DNA of 64,000 nucleotides from NCBI GenBank assembly GCA_041658205.1, contig JBBAAO010000001.1, forward strand, positions 1,736,001 through 1,800,000, in the 5' to 3' direction. The notes beneath the pieces were generated by a model. That model saw nothing but the letters and a program-made list of their open reading frames with translations. It did no database searches and was not told where the DNA came from. The translations under genes and the position numbers were made by a program. The stretch is from Bacteroidota bacterium (lineage in GTDB: Bacteria > Bacteroidota > Ignavibacteria > UBA10030 > UBA8401). This document shows positions 52,506 to 62,551 of this stretch, piece after piece (position 1 is the first letter of the stretch; each line of letters begins with the position of its first letter).

Positions 52506-53705
52506 CTATTTCGTTTCCGTTAAATATGTTTTCGGAAACGCTGCATACCATGCTGATGCTTTCACTAAATGTTCAACAGGAATATGTTCGGTTGCCATAT
52601 GGGCATAAATCTCATTTCCCGGTCCAAAGCCGATACATTTTATTCCATGCATTCCCATCACTGCAACTCCGTTCGTACTGAACACCCAGCGACTGACGAC
52701 CGGTTTTTCGCCGAACAGTCCTTCAAATGCTTTTACTCCGGTATTGAGCACCGGATCATTTTCCGGTAGAAGCCACGTGGGAAAATATTTCTGTGTGGGA
52801 TATGTTAGTCCTTTCCAGCTTGCAATGGCATAATCGAGAACAACCACCTCCGCACCGGCAGCCTTAACGCTCGGCAGATCTTGAATTTCTTTTACTGCAG
52901 ATTCCAGTGTATCTGTTGCGGCAAGGCGGCGGTCTAAATGTATTGTTGCCGAATCAGCAACCGCACAGAGTGAAGGAGAGGTTGAACGGAATTCAGCGAT
53001 TGTCACAGTTCCCTTTCCGAGGAATGGTTCGCCTCCAAGTCGCTCATTCAATTTTTCGATATCTTGAACGATCGGCGCCATTTTGTAGACAGCATTCACT
53101 CCCCGTTCTGGTGCAGACCCGTGACAGGAAATTCCTTTTGTGCGGACTTCGATCTCCATCCGTCCACGGTGGCCGCGATAGACGGCGAGATTGGTCGGTT
53201 CAGTAATCACCACAACTTCAGGACGGAGTTTATCCTCTTTGATGATGTATTGCCAACATAGTCCGTCGCAATCTTCTTCTTGAACACTTCCGACTACATA
53301 CAACGTATAATCGTCTTCCAGACCGAGGTCTTTAATAATCTTTCCGCCGTAAATGATTGATGCGAGTGCTCCTTTCATATCGCATGCTCCTCTTCCATAA
53401 ATGATACCATCTTTTTCATCTCCTTTGAACGGATCAACTTTCCAGTTTTCGGGATTGCCGACGTCGACTGTATCCACATGCGCATCAAATGCAATCACAT
53501 GTTTTCCGTGTCCGATACGGCCTATGATATTTCCCATCGGATCGATGGTGATCTCGTCAAATTTACATTTCTCCATTTCCTGTTTTACTCGCGCAATAAC
53601 ATTCCCCTCCTGCGAGCTGAGTGATTTTATAGCAATTAATTCGCGAAGGAAACCGGCGACAGCCCGTTCATTCTTTTTTGCTTCAGCATAGATTTTTTGT
53701 AACAT
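52506..53705 (-). CDS. ygeY: YgeY-family M20 hydrolase
   Basis: A 399-aa M20 metallopeptidase-fold protein. Metal ligands are visible in FDAHVDTVD (about 75), RGACDMKGA (about 111), QEEDCDG (about 143) and EPTN (about 171). The length and segments match YgeY, known from the anaerobic purine degradation cluster of E. coli and gut bacteria, where it is thought to hydrolyse an open-chain intermediate. Neighbours are carbamate kinase downstream and a PLP-dependent enzyme upstream. Confidence 0.92.
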   Translation of the reverse strand: MLQKIYAEAKKNERAVAGFLRELIAIKSLSSQEGNVIARVKQEMEKCKFDEITIDPMGNIIGRIGHGKHVIAFDAHVDTVDVGNPENWKVDPFKGDEKDGIIYGRGACDMKGALASIIYGGKIIKDLGLEDDYTLYVVGSVQEEDCDGLCWQYIIKEDKLRPEVVVITEPTNLAVYRGHRGRMEIEVRTKGISCHGSAPERGVNAVYKMAPIVQDIEKLNERLGGEPFLGKGTVTIAEFRSTSPSLCAVADSATIHLDRRLAATDTLESAVKEIQDLPSVKAAGAEVVVLDYAIASWKGLTYPTQKYFPTWLLPENDPVLNTGVKAFEGLFGEKPVVSRWVFSTNGVAVMGMHGIKCIGFGPGNEIYAHMATEHIPVEHLVKASAWYAAFPKTYLTETK

Positions 53706-53784
53706 ATGTTCATCCTTTTCTTATGACGATTAAAAATGATCTATGTACGACTGTACTTATTTTGTTCCATCTAAACATGTTTTG

Positions 53785-55233
53785 TTACATCATCGCATTA
53801 AACTCTGTGATGAGTTTGTCAAATTCTGCAACCTCATCTTCAAATAAGGAACGCCAGTATTCCGGATACCATTGTTCGCGCAGCTCATCCGATGATTTTC
53901 CCTGCTGTTCGACCCATGTAAAATATTTCAGATTATGAATAGCCTTTTTATCGTAATAAGAAAGTTCCTTGTAATAGTCTATACTTTGATGCATCAACGG
54001 TGCTGCGTGATCTTTTGCCGCATCCATGGAAGTGTATGAACCACGCTCAAGACGAAGTTCTTCAACGCGAGATTTATACATATCCGCTGAATCAGTAAAG
54101 ATTGTCAAAACAACATCATCCGATCCAAACTCGAAATATTTTGCCGTTTTAATTGCTGAAAGCATGTTCGAAATACTGGAAATACCCATTAAGGTCAATT
54201 GATCCAGTACCATTTCGGAAACGCCTTGCGATTTTAAATATTTCCGCCCTTCGGCCTCGTTAAATAATCGGAGCACCCGCATACAATCCTCATCATCAAT
54301 TGCAGAGACGGTATCCGTATTGCGAACATTGTGAACCCATGGAACATGTTTATCGCCGATCCCTTCAATGCGATGTTCACCAAATCCGTTCATCAACAAT
54401 GTGGGGCACTGCAATGCTTCACTGGCAACGATTTTAAGATTCGGATGGAGCTTCTTGAGATAATCTCCTGCACCGATTGTCCCAGCTGAACCGGTTGCAG
54501 AAATATAGGCTGCAGCATTTCCATCTTTTATTCTGAGATCTTGAAATGCTTCTTCTAATGCAGGGCCTGTCACATTGTAATGCCAGATAGGATTTCCAAA
54601 TTCTTCAAACTGGTTAAAGATGATGTTGAGAGGATCCTTTTTCAACTCCCAGCATTTATCGTAAATTTCTTTCACGTTGGATTCTGTTCCGGGTGTCGCA
54701 ATCACTTCAGCGCCGATCTCTTTTAACCATACAAAACGTTCTTTCGACATCCCTTCGGGAAGGATGGCAATAGGTGTGCAATCCAGCAAGCGGCAATCGA
54801 ATGCACCTCCTCTGCAGTAATTTCCCGTGGATGGCCAGACCGCTTTATGTTTTTCCGGATCGAATTCACCGCTCACCAATCGTGGAACCAAGCATCCGAA
54901 CGCAGCACCAACCTTATGTGCACCGGTCGGAAAATATTTTCCGACGATACCAATAATCCGCGCGTTGACACCGGTAATGGCTTTGGGAATTTCAAAATAA
55001 TTTACTCCGCCAAAACCTCCGGTCTTTATATCGTTTTTCCAAGTAATCCTGTATAAATTCAGCGGATTCACATCCCACAATCCAATGGACGGAAGTTTTT
55101 GTTTCACATTTAATGGGATCAGATTGGGATCTCTCATTTGAGCAAATGTGGGAATGGTAATTCCGTGTTCTTTACATCGCTTCGCTGTCTTTTTTACAAC
55201 TTCACGATTTATGTTTTTAATTATTTTTGACAT
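53785..55233 (-). CDS. PLP-dependent fold-type II lyase of the purine cluster
   Basis: A 482-aa fold-type II PLP enzyme (cysteine synthase/tryptophan synthase beta-like). The PLP Lys is probably Lys107 in FPTGAHKVGAA. TGNYCRGGA binds substrate, SATGSAGTIGAG is the phosphate-binding loop. It is longer than YgeX (diaminopropionate ammonia-lyase, about 400 aa), and its sequence differs. It takes YgeX's place between ygeY and ygeW, so it could eliminate ammonia from a diamino acid such as 2,3-diaminopropionate. That substrate is inferred from position only. Confidence 0.82.
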   Translation of the reverse strand: MSKIIKNINREVVKKTAKRCKEHGITIPTFAQMRDPNLIPLNVKQKLPSIGLWDVNPLNLYRITWKNDIKTGGFGGVNYFEIPKAITGVNARIIGIVGKYFPTGAHKVGAAFGCLVPRLVSGEFDPEKHKAVWPSTGNYCRGGAFDCRLLDCTPIAILPEGMSKERFVWLKEIGAEVIATPGTESNVKEIYDKCWELKKDPLNIIFNQFEEFGNPIWHYNVTGPALEEAFQDLRIKDGNAAAYISATGSAGTIGAGDYLKKLHPNLKIVASEALQCPTLLMNGFGEHRIEGIGDKHVPWVHNVRNTDTVSAIDDEDCMRVLRLFNEAEGRKYLKSQGVSEMVLDQLTLMGISSISNMLSAIKTAKYFEFGSDDVVLTIFTDSADMYKSRVEELRLERGSYTSMDAAKDHAAPLMHQSIDYYKELSYYDKKAIHNLKYFTWVEQQGKSSDELREQWYPEYWRSLFEDEVAEFDKLITEFNAMM

Positions 55234-55323
55234 CGTTTCTCCAAATTGTTATAACCGCAAAGTCGTTAAGACGCAATGAAATTATTCTTCTCTGCGCCTT
55301 CGCGCCTCTGCTGTGAAAAAAAT

Positions 55324-56511
55324 CTATCTTCTGTTTTTATTTGATTCCAACAGCTGTTTCATTTTATCATTCGGATTTTCCATCCGTGTCAAAAACATCA
55401 AAGCAGCAATAACGAACGGTTTGTACCCCGCTTCAGCGTACGTGGAGAGACGATACTTTTCGAATACACCTTTGGATACTTCACCTTCGGTACAACTTAC
55501 ACCGGAAATATCGGCTGGAAGACAGTGCATATATAACGCTTCCCCTTTTTTCGTCAGCTTCATTTTCTTCTCATCGCATTCCCAGTTTTTAAATTTTGCA
55601 TTATTGGCAAGACATTCCTTTTCCAATTCTTTCAAACCCGGCTTGTCGTTATTGTTCAGAAGAACCGTCCTTCGCTGCATCACATTGAACGGTGCCCACG
55701 ATTTTGGATAGACGATGTCTGCATCCTTGAATGCGTCTTCCATCGAATTGACGATCTCAAATTTTCCGCCCGTCTGTGTAGATTGTTTTTTTGCTTGTTC
55801 AAGCACATCCGGGATCAATCCATATCCTTCGGGATATGCCAGGGAGACATCCATGCCATAACGTGACATCAATCCAATAATTCCCTGCGGCACTGAGAGC
55901 GGTTTGCCATAACTTGGGGAATATGCCCACGTCATTGCAATTTTTTTCCCTCGTAAATTTTCCAGTGAACCAAATGTATTTTTGAGCTGCATAAGATCTG
56001 CAAGCGCCTGGGTGGGATGATCGATATCGCATTGTAAATTTAGGACCGTAGGCCGTTGATGCAGTATCCCATTTTCATATCCCTCCTGAATGGCAGCACC
56101 AAATTCACGCATATATGAATTTCCTTCACCCAGGAACATATCATCCCGAATACCGATCACTTCGGCTAGAAAGGAAATCATATTCGCCGTTTCACGCACC
56201 GTTTCGCCGTGAGCAATTTGTGATTTTTCTTCGTCAAGCTCAGACAGACCTAAACCGAGAGCATTTGCTGCCGATGCGTAACTGAAGCGTGTGCGGGTTG
56301 AATTGTCACGAAAAATTGAAATCGCAAGTCCCGTGTCGAATGTGCGCAAAGACATCCCCGCTTTGTGCATATCTTTCAGTAATTGTGCTACGGTTAACAC
56401 TGCTTTTAATTCATCATCAGTCCGTTCCCATGTCAACAGAAAATCCTTGTTAAACATATTCGTTTTAAGACTTGAGAGTATATTAAACTGTGTTTGAAAT
56501 GCTTGTTGCAT
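55324..56511 (-). CDS. ygeW: YgeW-type knotted carbamoyltransferase
   Basis: A 395-aa protein closely like E. coli YgeW over its whole length. The carbamoyl-phosphate loop RDNSTRTRFSYASA (about 77-90) is intact, HGETVRETANM and CDIDHPTQALADL follow, and the C-terminal CLPADISGVSC is characteristic. The family is a trimeric transcarbamylase linked to purine breakdown; its physiological substrate has been debated. It likely releases carbamoyl phosphate for carbamate kinase. The ribosome site is AAAGGA before the ATG at 56511. A short spacer to the PLP gene contains a 'CGCCTTCGCGCC' intergenic phrase. Confidence 0.95.
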   Translation of the reverse strand: MQQAFQTQFNILSSLKTNMFNKDFLLTWERTDDELKAVLTVAQLLKDMHKAGMSLRTFDTGLAISIFRDNSTRTRFSYASAANALGLGLSELDEEKSQIAHGETVRETANMISFLAEVIGIRDDMFLGEGNSYMREFGAAIQEGYENGILHQRPTVLNLQCDIDHPTQALADLMQLKNTFGSLENLRGKKIAMTWAYSPSYGKPLSVPQGIIGLMSRYGMDVSLAYPEGYGLIPDVLEQAKKQSTQTGGKFEIVNSMEDAFKDADIVYPKSWAPFNVMQRRTVLLNNNDKPGLKELEKECLANNAKFKNWECDEKKMKLTKKGEALYMHCLPADISGVSCTEGEVSKGVFEKYRLSTYAEAGYKPFVIAALMFLTRMENPNDKMKQLLESNKNRR

Positions 56512-56541
56512 AGCGATCCTTTCAATTTAAAAATGCACTAC

Positions 56542-59127
56542 TTATTTATACATCAATTTTGCTGCCGGAGAATCCTTCATCGGCAATGTGAAACGACGAA
56601 TACCATCAAATTTATATAATGCTCCTGCCACTGCTCCGGCTGTCGGGACAAGACCAATTTCTCCAACACCTTTTGCACCAAAAGGACCTTCGGATTCGTG
56701 TTCTTCAACAAAAATCACTTCTGTCTCCGGCATATCTTTTGCCCGCAGTATCCCAAGCGAACGCAGCTTAAACGATTCAGGCATGCCGTTTTTTTGTTTC
56801 AATTCTTCTGTGAGTGCATAGCCCAATCCCATATGGATGGCCCCCTCCATCTGTCCCTCCAACAATTTTCTATTTATAATTCTGCCGACATCGTGTGCAG
56901 CAACAATTTTTTTCACATGACCTTGTTCATCAAGTATGCAGACCTGAGTGGCAAAACCAAATGTCATATGGGTAATCGGTTTATTCGTTTTCGCTTCAAG
57001 CGCTGTCGTGTAATCGATGACAACTTCGCCGAAATATTTCTTCCCTTGCAATTCGCTAAGGTTCCTGCCAACATCAAGATCCTTTTTCAATTCTTGCGCC
57101 GCTTTGATCACCGCACGACCGCCAAGAACAGTTGCTCTCGAAGCAGTAGTCATCCCGCAGGGAGTCGGTTGTGTTGTATCGATATCGACGCGAACTTTTC
57201 TCGGATCGATTCCCGTGACATCGCTGAAAAATTGAATCATCACCGTACAGAAACCTTGTCCCATCTCTGTAAAACCGGTATTGATTGTAATCGATTCATC
57301 GGGATGGACAGTGACGATCGCTTGTCCATACTCCGGCATACCGTTTCCGATGCCGACGTTTTTTATTCCGCAGCCGATACCGACATATTTTGATGAATAG
57401 TAAACATCTTTCACTGCAAGAAGCGTTTTCTTTATCCCAACAGCGCGTTCAAAAACCTGACCAGTACAAAATGTGTCACCCACATCCACAACATTTCTCC
57501 AGCGCATTTCCCATCCGTCAATACCCACTTTTTCTGCAAGGATGTCCATCATTCCTTCAATGGCAAACGAAGCCTGATTTGCTCCGAATCCACGCATTGC
57601 TCCGCACGGAAGATTGTTAGTGTAGACTGCTTTTGCTTCAACATCTGAATTCAAAATATTATACGGCCCACACGCATGTCCGGCTGCGCGCTCCAACACT
57701 TTTGTACCAACAGATGCATACGCTCCCTTATCACCTATCATCCGTGCACGCACGGCGGTCAATTTACCGTTCACATCACATCCGACGGTGTATGTCATTT
57801 TTATCGGATGACGTTTCGGATGAAGTCGGATACTCTCTTCCCGAGTTAATGTTGCTTTCACCGGTTTTCCAATCAACATTGCGGCAAGCGCTACATGAGC
57901 CTGAATGCTCAGATCTTCTTTTCCACCAAACGCTCCTCCATTGGTTATGAGCGTCACTTTTACTTTTTCTTCCGGTAGATTGAGAAACGAAGCGATCTGT
58001 TTTCTATCGTCGAACACACCTTGTCCCTGGCTTAACACTTCAATAGTGTCGTTGGTGAGAAATGCAATGGAACTTTCCGGTTCGAGAAATGCATGTTCAA
58101 TCACCTGCGTTTCGAATGTTCTCGTCTCAACGAAGGCTGAATCTGCCAATGCCTGATCAACATCGCCACGCTTGATGATGGAATTGGACAAAAGATTCAC
58201 ATGATGCGCATGCACTTGAGGAGCATTCGGTTGCAATGCTTCCTCCGGATTGAACACGCCGGGAAGAATCTCATATTCTAATTGTATTTTTTCAACTGCT
58301 TTATGAGCAGAGCGATTATCGTTTGCAACAACCATTGCCAAAATATCACCGATGCAATGGGTAATTTCCCCTTCCGCGTGAAGCAGCGGCCAGTCTTTAT
58401 AAATAAGACCCTGCTTCCGCTCGCCGGGAACATCGTTTGCCTTGATAACGCGTACGACTTCTGCAGATTGCTCTGCGTTGGAGCAATCAATCTTGTTAAT
58501 TTTTATTCGAGGATGAGGTGAAAAGAGAAAGGCAGCATACAACATCTGGGGCATCACAATATCATCAATGTACGGACGTTCACCCATTGCGAACTTTTCA
58601 CCATCCATTCTTGGCAGGCTGGAACCAATCTTCCCGGAGTAATCAGGCTTAGGTAACGGAATACCATTGAATGCTTTTGCGGCTAAATCAATTGCATCGA
58701 TAATCTTCACATAGCCCGTACATCGGCAGATATGATTATTCAATGCAACGGCAATTTCTGTTCTGCTTGGGGCGGGATTTTTTTGAATAAGACTTTTTGC
58801 ACGCATCACAATACCGGGTGTGCAGAAGCCACATTGCATACCGGCAGAAAGCACAAATGCTTTTGAGAAAATATCTCGTTCCTTTTCATCAAGTCCTTCA
58901 AGTGTAATAACATTTTTCCCTTGCACGTTCTTTGCCGGAACGGCGCACGACGAAACAGCTTTACCATCAACAATCACCACACAACATCCGCAGGAACCTT
59001 GAGGTGCACAGCCATTTTTTGGAGAGATTAATCCGGCTTGTTCGCGCAGAACATCCATCAATGAGATCTGCTCATCCACTGCCGCTTCAAACTCTTTTCC
59101 GTTCAACACAAACTGTGTAGTGCTCAT
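56542..59127 (-). CDS. xdhD: XdhD-type molybdenum hydroxylase (fused [2Fe-2S] and Mo domains)
   Basis: An 861-aa protein that joins the iron-sulfur domain (about 1-160; CAPQGSCGCCVV, CGFCTPGIVM, CRCTGYVKI) directly to the Mo domain, without FAD. GGAFGGKEDLS (about 400), MRGFGANQAS (about 510) and VGEIGLVPTAG near 825 (catalytic Glu) are seen. This is the XdhD layout of the E. coli ygf cluster. Electrons may go to YgfK, encoded next to it. Family members are often annotated as selenium-dependent; no selenium genes are visible here. It lies between ygfK and ygeW. Confidence 0.94.
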   Translation of the reverse strand: MSTTQFVLNGKEFEAAVDEQISLMDVLREQAGLISPKNGCAPQGSCGCCVVIVDGKAVSSCAVPAKNVQGKNVITLEGLDEKERDIFSKAFVLSAGMQCGFCTPGIVMRAKSLIQKNPAPSRTEIAVALNNHICRCTGYVKIIDAIDLAAKAFNGIPLPKPDYSGKIGSSLPRMDGEKFAMGERPYIDDIVMPQMLYAAFLFSPHPRIKINKIDCSNAEQSAEVVRVIKANDVPGERKQGLIYKDWPLLHAEGEITHCIGDILAMVVANDNRSAHKAVEKIQLEYEILPGVFNPEEALQPNAPQVHAHHVNLLSNSIIKRGDVDQALADSAFVETRTFETQVIEHAFLEPESSIAFLTNDTIEVLSQGQGVFDDRKQIASFLNLPEEKVKVTLITNGGAFGGKEDLSIQAHVALAAMLIGKPVKATLTREESIRLHPKRHPIKMTYTVGCDVNGKLTAVRARMIGDKGAYASVGTKVLERAAGHACGPYNILNSDVEAKAVYTNNLPCGAMRGFGANQASFAIEGMMDILAEKVGIDGWEMRWRNVVDVGDTFCTGQVFERAVGIKKTLLAVKDVYYSSKYVGIGCGIKNVGIGNGMPEYGQAIVTVHPDESITINTGFTEMGQGFCTVMIQFFSDVTGIDPRKVRVDIDTTQPTPCGMTTASRATVLGGRAVIKAAQELKKDLDVGRNLSELQGKKYFGEVVIDYTTALEAKTNKPITHMTFGFATQVCILDEQGHVKKIVAAHDVGRIINRKLLEGQMEGAIHMGLGYALTEELKQKNGMPESFKLRSLGILRAKDMPETEVIFVEEHESEGPFGAKGVGEIGLVPTAGAVAGALYKFDGIRRFTLPMKDSPAAKLMYK

Positions 59128-59157
59128 TTTAATTAAGGAAAGATGAAATAAAAATAA

Positions 59158-61155
59158 TTAGTGTATCACAACATCCTTTTCATTTATTGCATGAAATTGC
59201 ACATTCACAAAATTTATTTTTGAGCTGTTCATAATCCCCTTCAGCAATGTGGACATCACAACGTAATACCGCATATCAATTTGTGTTGAAATTATGCCGA
59301 TGGCATTCACAATTTCATATCCGTTGGATCCAATACTCACTTGAAATTCGCTGTTTTTGAACAGCGACGTTGATTTCATTATATCAAGATGCAACTCAAA
59401 TTCTTGATCCTTAAATCTTCCCAAGAGAATAACTTTGTTTTTATCGAATTGCAAAGCAAATCCACTCAATGTATTCCATTTCCTATACGCGTCTAGTGAA
59501 CCAAAAAATCTTGGTTTTTCAATATATGGCCCGCCATCTTCTGGGCAAAAAACATCACAATTTCCGCATTCGTTGCATGCATCGGCAAATGTGCCGATTT
59601 GATGTTTTTCCACAATCGATAATTTCCCTCCAAAGGATTTCTTCCATCCCTCAGAGGTGATTTCAATATTTTCATATTCCATCTCGACCGGCTCGATTTC
59701 AAAATAAAAATTGGCATCGTTTGGGCAGACGGGAATACACTTATCACAATTGATGCAATCAAATAATTTCAGTGAGGTGCCGATTTTTCTTGGCACTTTT
59801 TGATTGTTCGAAAAATGATAGCGGGGATTTGCAATGCTTTTTGTTACAAGTGCTTTTGTATTATGCAGAATTGCATCCTGAAGATTTTCAGATTGGCAAC
59901 CACTCTTTTTTGCCGTGCGAACGATAAATTCATCAATCGTTGTTGCTTCGACCATTTTCATCGACTGTTCAAGATTAGTCAAATATTTGGGGAGTCTTCC
60001 ATAGCCGCCAGGTCGAAGCAGATCGGTACATGTGGTTACTGGAACAAGACCAATGGAGACGCAGTCCGAAAAATTATTTGCATCAACTCCAGCGGAAAAC
60101 GATACGGGGAATGCAGCATCAAAATGATTCCGCCACTCTTCAACGAGCGAAAGATGAAGAATATGCAACGGTTGCCCGGAAAGATACTGCACTTTGTCTT
60201 TCAGAAAATTCCCTTTGTTCATCACTTCTAAAGTATTACCGAATTTTACGCCAATCGTTCTGCCATTTTTTATTGCCGTATGCTGCAGTCGTTTCATCAT
60301 GGCAACCGCATCGTTAAAGTGAATATTCACATCGTATGCTTTTGAATTCACCGTGATATCTGTGTAACCGAGTTTATCATAGAGCAAATGCTCAAGACGA
60401 GGTCTACCGAGCATCGGTGGATTCATCTTTACGACAACATGAAATCCCATTTCCGTCAATAAGAATTCACTGATTCGTTCGATCTCACCGGCAGGTGTTC
60501 CGTGAAATGTTGAAAGGGTGATGCTGTCCGAAATTTTTGTATTGAATGGAAGATCACGGTATTGTTCGAATTCATTCGGAATCTCTTTTCGCAATTCTTC
60601 AACAAGAACAGAGGCATCGTTCATCATTTTCAACCACGAACGAATTTGCGATGACTGAATTCCGGCAAGATCGTATCCGACACTTACGTCATAGATCGTA
60701 TCGAATTGTGTCGATGTGAATTTCGAATTTGAAACATCAAGAAAGAGCCAACGTTTCAAAATCTCGACGATCATACTCGCTTTTACATATTCACGGAGAG
60801 ATTCCTCCAGACGCAGTTCCTGCGACCATTCCGTGTTATAACCAATCGTCGCCATATCGATGCAAGGACGAGTAAGTTCAAGTTGATCTTTAATTTGAAC
60901 GGTTTTTAATTCGATGATGCGTGCACCCGCAAGCCAGGAAAGTGCGATATTTTGCGCGAGTTGTGTGTGAGGTCCGGCAGCTGGACCTACGGGATTTGCG
61001 GCTGGATTTCCAGAGGAAATTACGGCAAGGTTTTCTTCAACAGATGGAGAGTAAAATTTTCGTGCCGGCAGATCGAAGATCGCATTGGTCTTCGTATACT
61101 CGTAATAGATCCGTCGCAATAGAGTGCTGAATGATATTGGAACGAGTTCTGCCAT
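59158..61155 (-). CDS. ygfK: YgfK-like iron-sulfur oxidoreductase, short form
   Basis: A 665-aa protein. The N-terminal part (about 1-440) is like the dihydroorotate-dehydrogenase-type barrel of YgfK (NPVGPAAGPHTQLAQNI, FSAGVDANNF). Two [4Fe-4S] motifs follow: CINCDKCIPVCP (about 465) and CNECGNCDVFCP (about 528). E. coli YgfK has about 1030 residues because it also carries a FAD/NAD(P)-binding domain; that domain is not seen here and the C-terminal 110 residues are unassigned. It is required for urate breakdown in E. coli. Here it would need another electron partner. Neighbours are ssnA and xdhD. Confidence 0.88.
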   Translation of the reverse strand: MAELVPISFSTLLRRIYYEYTKTNAIFDLPARKFYSPSVEENLAVISSGNPAANPVGPAAGPHTQLAQNIALSWLAGARIIELKTVQIKDQLELTRPCIDMATIGYNTEWSQELRLEESLREYVKASMIVEILKRWLFLDVSNSKFTSTQFDTIYDVSVGYDLAGIQSSQIRSWLKMMNDASVLVEELRKEIPNEFEQYRDLPFNTKISDSITLSTFHGTPAGEIERISEFLLTEMGFHVVVKMNPPMLGRPRLEHLLYDKLGYTDITVNSKAYDVNIHFNDAVAMMKRLQHTAIKNGRTIGVKFGNTLEVMNKGNFLKDKVQYLSGQPLHILHLSLVEEWRNHFDAAFPVSFSAGVDANNFSDCVSIGLVPVTTCTDLLRPGGYGRLPKYLTNLEQSMKMVEATTIDEFIVRTAKKSGCQSENLQDAILHNTKALVTKSIANPRYHFSNNQKVPRKIGTSLKLFDCINCDKCIPVCPNDANFYFEIEPVEMEYENIEITSEGWKKSFGGKLSIVEKHQIGTFADACNECGNCDVFCPEDGGPYIEKPRFFGSLDAYRKWNTLSGFALQFDKNKVILLGRFKDQEFELHLDIMKSTSLFKNSEFQVSIGSNGYEIVNAIGIISTQIDMRYYVVMSTLLKGIMNSSKINFVNVQFHAINEKDVVIH

Positions 61156-61184
61156 AAGAAATTATTCTCTCCGCCATTGTTTAT

Positions 61185-62483
61185 TCATGGGACGGTCTCC
61201 ATCATTTTGATCCACATTTTTTTGGACTTTTTATCCGCTTCTGAATACAACGCTTCAATATCGATGCCCGGCAGAATCCTGTTTTTCATAATCCACTTCC
61301 CGTCTACCATAACGGATTCAATATTTGCTGAGCGCATTCCAAACAAATAATGTCCAAGAATATTTTCTGGCATCATCGATGTCGGCGCTGTATAATCTAA
61401 AACGATAAGATCTGCTACGCTGTTTTTCGCCAGTGTTCCAAACGATGACGCGAAAATCTCGGAAATACACTGTTGACCACCTGAAATGAGATGCGAAAAA
61501 TCAATTTTTTCTTTTTGACCGGAATCTTGCCGTTTTAAAAAAGCAATCTTCGCCTCTTCAATCATATCAGAAGGGAATCCATCTGTACCAATCATTCCTC
61601 GTTTTTTGAATTGATGAATCGGCGCATATCCAACATTATTGTTCATATTCGAGCGTGGATTGTGCACCAGCCATGCTTGTGATTTATTAAGGCGGGAATA
61701 ATCTTTTTGAGAAAGATGAATGCAGTGTGCGAAGATCGACTTGCGTGAGAGAAGATTATTTCGTGAAAGGCGCTCCACGATACTGCAATGATACTTCGCT
61801 TTGGCATCATGAACATCACACAGATCTTCCGCTACGTGAATATGTATACCGGTATTCTCTGCAACAACCAGTTCACTGCAAAGCGAAAGCGATTCGTCAC
61901 TTAACGTAAACGATGCATGTGCTCCGACAAGTCCACGGAAGAATGTGTTTTCCTTATTTCCCTTGATAAATCGTGCGTTTTCAGCAATTCCCTCGTCACG
62001 TTTTTTCTTCCCTCCCCGATCCGTCACTTCATAACATAATACTCCGCGAATCCCAACCTTTGATACTGCCTCTTTAATGATGTCCAGCGAGCCATGAATC
62101 GCATTCGGAGAAGCATGGTGATCGATGATTGTTGTAGTTCCACATTGAACCGCCTCTATAGCTCCTACCAACGCGCTATAATAAATTGTCTCTTCATCAA
62201 GTGCTTGATCAAGTTTCCACCAGATTTTTTTCAGTATCTCAAGGAAATTTTTCGGCGAAGATTTCGGCGAAGGCATTCCTCGGGAAAGAGATGAATACAA
62301 ATGTGTATGCGCATTTACGAAACCTGGCAAAACAATCTTCCCATACAGATCAATTACTTCTTCATTGTTTTGGGGAAGAAGCTTCTTTGCGCATGAAGTT
62401 ATTTTCCCATCCTCAATTCGGAAATCAATTTTTTCAATTGATGGTGAGGAGAGAGTTACACATGTTGCATTCTTTAATAACAT
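61185..62483 (-). CDS. ssnA: SsnA-family amidohydrolase
   Basis: A 432-aa amidohydrolase. The metal site HxH is in FVNAHTHLYSS, more ligands are in GAHASF and HIHVAEDL, and Asp is in GTDGFPSDM. The sequence WWKLDQALDEETIYYS and IDHHASP matches SsnA. It is a predicted hydrolase of the purine degradation cluster, acting on a cyclic C-N bond. It is the first gene of the long minus-strand run, followed by ygfK. Confidence 0.94.
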   Translation of the reverse strand: MLLKNATCVTLSSPSIEKIDFRIEDGKITSCAKKLLPQNNEEVIDLYGKIVLPGFVNAHTHLYSSLSRGMPSPKSSPKNFLEILKKIWWKLDQALDEETIYYSALVGAIEAVQCGTTTIIDHHASPNAIHGSLDIIKEAVSKVGIRGVLCYEVTDRGGKKKRDEGIAENARFIKGNKENTFFRGLVGAHASFTLSDESLSLCSELVVAENTGIHIHVAEDLCDVHDAKAKYHCSIVERLSRNNLLSRKSIFAHCIHLSQKDYSRLNKSQAWLVHNPRSNMNNNVGYAPIHQFKKRGMIGTDGFPSDMIEEAKIAFLKRQDSGQKEKIDFSHLISGGQQCISEIFASSFGTLAKNSVADLIVLDYTAPTSMMPENILGHYLFGMRSANIESVMVDGKWIMKNRILPGIDIEALYSEADKKSKKMWIKMMETVP

Positions 62484-62551
62484 ATTTTCTGGTTCATAAT
62501 TTAACCAATTTTTATGCGGCTAAAGCAAGAATTGAATTTTGTTTGCTTAAT

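Noticed and set aside
53785..55233. ygeX (diaminopropionate ammonia-lyase)
   Set aside because: Although it stands in the place of ygeX, the protein is about 80 residues longer and its PLP-Lys context (TGAHKVGAA) differs, so the symbol is not given.
55234..55323. Regulatory leader between ygeW and the PLP lyase gene
   Set aside because: The stretch resembles a common low-complexity intergenic phrase (CGCCTTCGCGCC), not a defined structure.
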